The notes beneath the pieces were generated by a model that saw only the letters and a list, made by a program, of their open reading frames with translations, was not told the DNA's origin and did not search any database. Of a DNA stretch of 7,942 nt, positions 5,504-7,942 are shown in pieces. Positions within the stretch are counted from its first letter, which is position 1. Each line of letters starts with the position of its first letter. The stretch comes from an uncultured Bacteroidales bacterium (GTDB lineage Bacteria; Bacteroidota; Bacteroidia; Bacteroidales; Bacteroidaceae). The position numbers were made by a program, and so were the translations under genes. Location of the stretch: assembly GCA_945837185.1 (NCBI GenBank), contig CAMAMZ010000095.1:1-7942 (forward strand). Direction: 5' to 3'.

Positions 5504-7924
5504 ATGAAACCAATGAGAAAAACAATATTTTCCGCCCTCTCGCTGTTGCTCCTTGCCGCATGTAACAGTGTTGAGGATAATGTCATCACCGAACAAGAGG
5601 GACAGGACTTTGATGTTACGGCTTGCCGCATTGCCAATAGCCGTGTGAGCTATACGCCCGAGGGCGATGATGTGACGTTGGCATGGGAGCAGACGGATGC
5701 CATCAGTCTGTATGCTTATGAAGGCGCTGAGGTGAACAAGGGTAACCTCGTGTTCGACAAGTTTACATCCGACGATAAGACTCAGGCCAACTTCCGCGGA
5801 CATTTTGAGCGTGAGGTAACGACCACCACACAGGTGTATGCCTTTGTGCACTATCCTAATGTGTACAACCGTAGGAATGCCATTGTGAACGACCTGCATT
5901 ACCAAACAGGTAAGCTGACAGGAGAAGGTGGTGCTGCGGCTCACGATGTGCTGTATGCCACGGCATCCTTCGACCCACAGGCCAATGAAAACCTGCAGCT
6001 GGCATTTGCCGGTAAGATGGCACTTGTCAAGATTGAGGCTACCCTGCCCGATGGTGTCAGCGCCTCAGCTATCAAGTCTTGCATGCTGGGAGGTAGTGGC
6101 ATCTACAACTATGTTACCATCGACCCCCAGAATGCTACCTTGCAAAGTGGGGAAACAGGAATGATTACCATCGAGCCGGCAGGACTGCAGGTGGACGGAC
6201 AGCAGGTGAGCTGCTATGTGGCACTCTATCCCAAAGAAGTGCCCAGTGCTTCGCTCACCCTCACCCTTTCCGACAATACGATCTATGAGGCCAACCTGGG
6301 TGCCCTCAACTTGAAGACGGGTGTGCAGCGTTGTGTGGCTGCTTCCGTAACGAAGTTGGAATACAACCTGACAGGTACCTTTGTCGATGAAACGGGCAAG
6401 CCCATTCCCAATGTGGTGGTGACGGATGGCTCTTCTGTGCAAAAGACTGACGAGAACGGCCGTTATGCCTTCAACCGCGGTGGAGGTGCGCAGTTCGTGT
6501 ACTTCACCCTGCCTTCAGAGTATGAGGTGCCCACCCATTCCGCTACCGACAATTCCGCTTGCTGCTATAAGGTGCTGGAAGAAGGTGTGTATCGCTACGA
6601 CTTCACGCTGAAAAAGCTGGCCGGTGGCAAGGAAACGAACCACGTGATGATTGTGTTGGGCGACCCGCAGGCCACCACGGCACAGATTCCTACCTATTTC
6701 GAGGACGCTACCGACAACTACATCTTGAAATATGACACCGACCGTTTCAAGGATGAAACCATGGCCGATGTGCGCCAAACCATCGCTTCGCTGCCGGCAG
6801 GAACACCTGTCTACGGTTTGTCGATGGGCGACAATGTGCAGTATTACGGTGGTTACAATGCCGATTGGGAAAATAAGATGCGTGCACTGATGGGGTCTAC
6901 CGATATGAAGGTATTCTCTGTGATTGGTAACCACGACCAAGACAACAGCGCTGTCTACAAGCAGCGTTGGCATGATGCTTGGGGACCGAGCGACTACTCC
7001 TTCAACCGAGGCAACGTGCATTATGTATGTCTGAACGACGTGCAGTATAAGTCTACATCCGGTGGCGCTTACTACAACCCTGGTGAACCTACCAGTGCGC
7101 AGATCGCCTGGCTAAAGCGTGACCTCTATGTCACCGACAAGTCAATGAAGGTTGTCCTTTGTTACCATGTGCCTCTCACCTTGGGAACAGGTCCGCTTAG
7201 CGGTGCCACCAGTATGGGTAACGGTCACTATGCCTCTACCCAGTTGGCTACCATCATCGAGCAGCTGAAGAAGTTCTCGGGCGGTTATGAGCTGTGGTGC
7301 GGCCATACCCACTTTGCTGTGAACAATGAGGTGACGGTGAACGGAGAGCAGATTTACGAGCGTAGCCATGCGGCTTCGTGTGGTGACATCTGGAACTCAA
7401 ACATCAATATCGATGGTGTGCCCAATGGCTATTACGTGTATGAAATAGAGGGTACCAGTATCAAGAACTGCTACTATAAAGGTACGCGATGGGATAAGAA
7501 CAAGCAGATGGCTGTGTTTAAAGCCGACACCGACTTCAATGGCGAAAGTTACGTGGCCGACTGGAACCTCACGCCCAACAAGGGTGTCATCATGGTAAAC
7601 CTGTTTAATGGCGACTCTCGTTGGAAGGTGGAAGCCATAGAGAATGGTGTGCGCACCACCATGACACGCCACCAAGCTACGCCTAACCAGGATGCCTTTG
7701 CCGTAGGCTATCATCACAAGTATTGCAAGTCGAACAGCTATAGCTTTTTCAGTAAGCAGAATAAATACTTGAAGATGTTGCATTTCTATTCGTATGTTCC
7801 AACCGATCCCAATGCCGAGATTACCATCGAGGCTACCGATCCCTATGGCACGAAATATACGGCAAGCAGCAAGGATGTTGTCACCGAACCGTTCTTTAAC
7901 TATGCGCATTATTATGCCAAATAA
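5504..7924 (+). CDS. Lipoprotein with fimbrillin-like N-terminus fused to a calcineurin-like phosphoesterase (806 aa)
   Basis: Lipobox LLLAAC gives acceptor C20. Residues about 35-285 are fimbrillin-like and close to the second lipoprotein (SRVSY 46-50, HDVLYATASF 147-156, VSCYVALYP 235-243). Residues about 288-370 (GTFVDETGKPIPNVVVTDG, then DENGRYAF) are the beta-sandwich seen before Bacteroidetes metallophosphoesterases (MetallophosN type). Residues about 379-640 are the catalytic domain: GDPQ 386-389, GDN 442-444, GNHD 475-478, H555 and GHTH 600-603, a near-complete two-metal site. Gln389 replaces the first-motif His, which I recall as common in this subfamily, so activity is likely. Residues about 641-806 match the C-terminal accessory domain (MetallophosC type). 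It should hydrolyse a phosphoester outside the cytoplasm; the substrate is unknown. It follows the second lipoprotein by 17 nt in the same operon. There is no Shine-Dalgarno; an ATG at 5513 is an alternative start. The fimbrillin-like fusion is unusual. Confidence 0.88.
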   Translation: MKPMRKTIFSALSLLLLAACNSVEDNVITEQEGQDFDVTACRIANSRVSYTPEGDDVTLAWEQTDAISLYAYEGAEVNKGNLVFDKFTSDDKTQANFRGHFEREVTTTTQVYAFVHYPNVYNRRNAIVNDLHYQTGKLTGEGGAAAHDVLYATASFDPQANENLQLAFAGKMALVKIEATLPDGVSASAIKSCMLGGSGIYNYVTIDPQNATLQSGETGMITIEPAGLQVDGQQVSCYVALYPKEVPSASLTLTLSDNTIYEANLGALNLKTGVQRCVAASVTKLEYNLTGTFVDETGKPIPNVVVTDGSSVQKTDENGRYAFNRGGGAQFVYFTLPSEYEVPTHSATDNSACCYKVLEEGVYRYDFTLKKLAGGKETNHVMIVLGDPQATTAQIPTYFEDATDNYILKYDTDRFKDETMADVRQTIASLPAGTPVYGLSMGDNVQYYGGYNADWENKMRALMGSTDMKVFSVIGNHDQDNSAVYKQRWHDAWGPSDYSFNRGNVHYVCLNDVQYKSTSGGAYYNPGEPTSAQIAWLKRDLYVTDKSMKVVLCYHVPLTLGTGPLSGATSMGNGHYASTQLATIIEQLKKFSGGYELWCGHTHFAVNNEVTVNGEQIYERSHAASCGDIWNSNINIDGVPNGYYVYEIEGTSIKNCYYKGTRWDKNKQMAVFKADTDFNGESYVADWNLTPNKGVIMVNLFNGDSRWKVEAIENGVRTTMTRHQATPNQDAFAVGYHHKYCKSNSYSFFSKQNKYLKMLHFYSYVPTDPNAEITIEATDPYGTKYTASSKDVVTEPFFNYAHYYAK

Positions 7925-7942
7925 ACCGTGTATTTACCACAA

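Noticed and set aside
6515..7021. Minus-strand open frames opposite the phosphoesterase (also 7397-7909)
   Set aside because: The + strand carries intact metal-binding motifs here; the minus frames have no start context or domain.
128..7924. A SusC/SusD-type polysaccharide utilisation locus
   Set aside because: No SusC, SusD or glycoside hydrolase gene is present. The regulator is AraC-type without sensor or kinase domains.
1..7942. CRISPR array, tRNA or rRNA genes
   Set aside because: No regularly spaced repeats or recognisable structural RNA sequence were seen on either strand.

Overview
The window reads as a stretch of a Bacteroidales genome (Prevotella/Bacteroides type). The reasons are three lipoprotein signal peptides whose acceptor cysteine is followed by Ser/Asn and acidic residues, fimbrillin-like (Mfa/FimA-type) and BACON-type domains, a calcineurin-like phosphoesterase with the N- and C-terminal accessory domains common in gut Bacteroidetes, AT-rich leaders that mostly lack a Shine-Dalgarno sequence, and a possible TAnnTTTG-type -7 element. 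All real genes are on the + strand. The species cannot be named from the sequence.

Layout. Bases 1-40 look like the last codons of an upstream outer-membrane beta-barrel gene, followed by a GC-rich hairpin (61-88). An AraC-family regulator occupies 128-1009. A 280-bp intergenic region (1010-1289) holds a probable weak araC terminator, a degenerate duplicated element and a possible activator-dependent promoter. Module 1 is a 67-aa peptide gene (1290-1493) and, 3 nt later, a 601-aa lipoprotein (1497-3302). A strong 13-bp-stem hairpin (3348-3389) separates it from module 2. Module 2 is a 64-aa peptide gene (3427-3621) overlapping a 623-aa lipoprotein (3615-5486), then a third lipoprotein of 806 aa (5504-7924) that carries the phosphoesterase.

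How the parts may work together (inference). The regulator probably controls the operon beside it. The three lipoproteins share a related N-terminal fimbrillin-like region. The first two continue into a BACON-like domain and a shared, unrecognised C-terminal domain; the third continues into the phosphoesterase. They are therefore likely surface or outer-membrane-anchored proteins with a common assembly domain and different outward modules. The hairpin between modules and the different codon use suggest that the first lipoprotein is made in larger amounts than the other two.

The least explained elements are the two small peptides. They are paralogues sharing Y-x-K-P-x2-K-x2-S-L-E-x-E-D-x2-C and a later [DE]-F-G...G-D. 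Each sits directly before a BACON-type lipoprotein gene and is translationally coupled to it, with the ribosome-binding site (and in one case the start codon) inside the peptide's last codons. No function can be assigned; they are the best candidates here for something undescribed.
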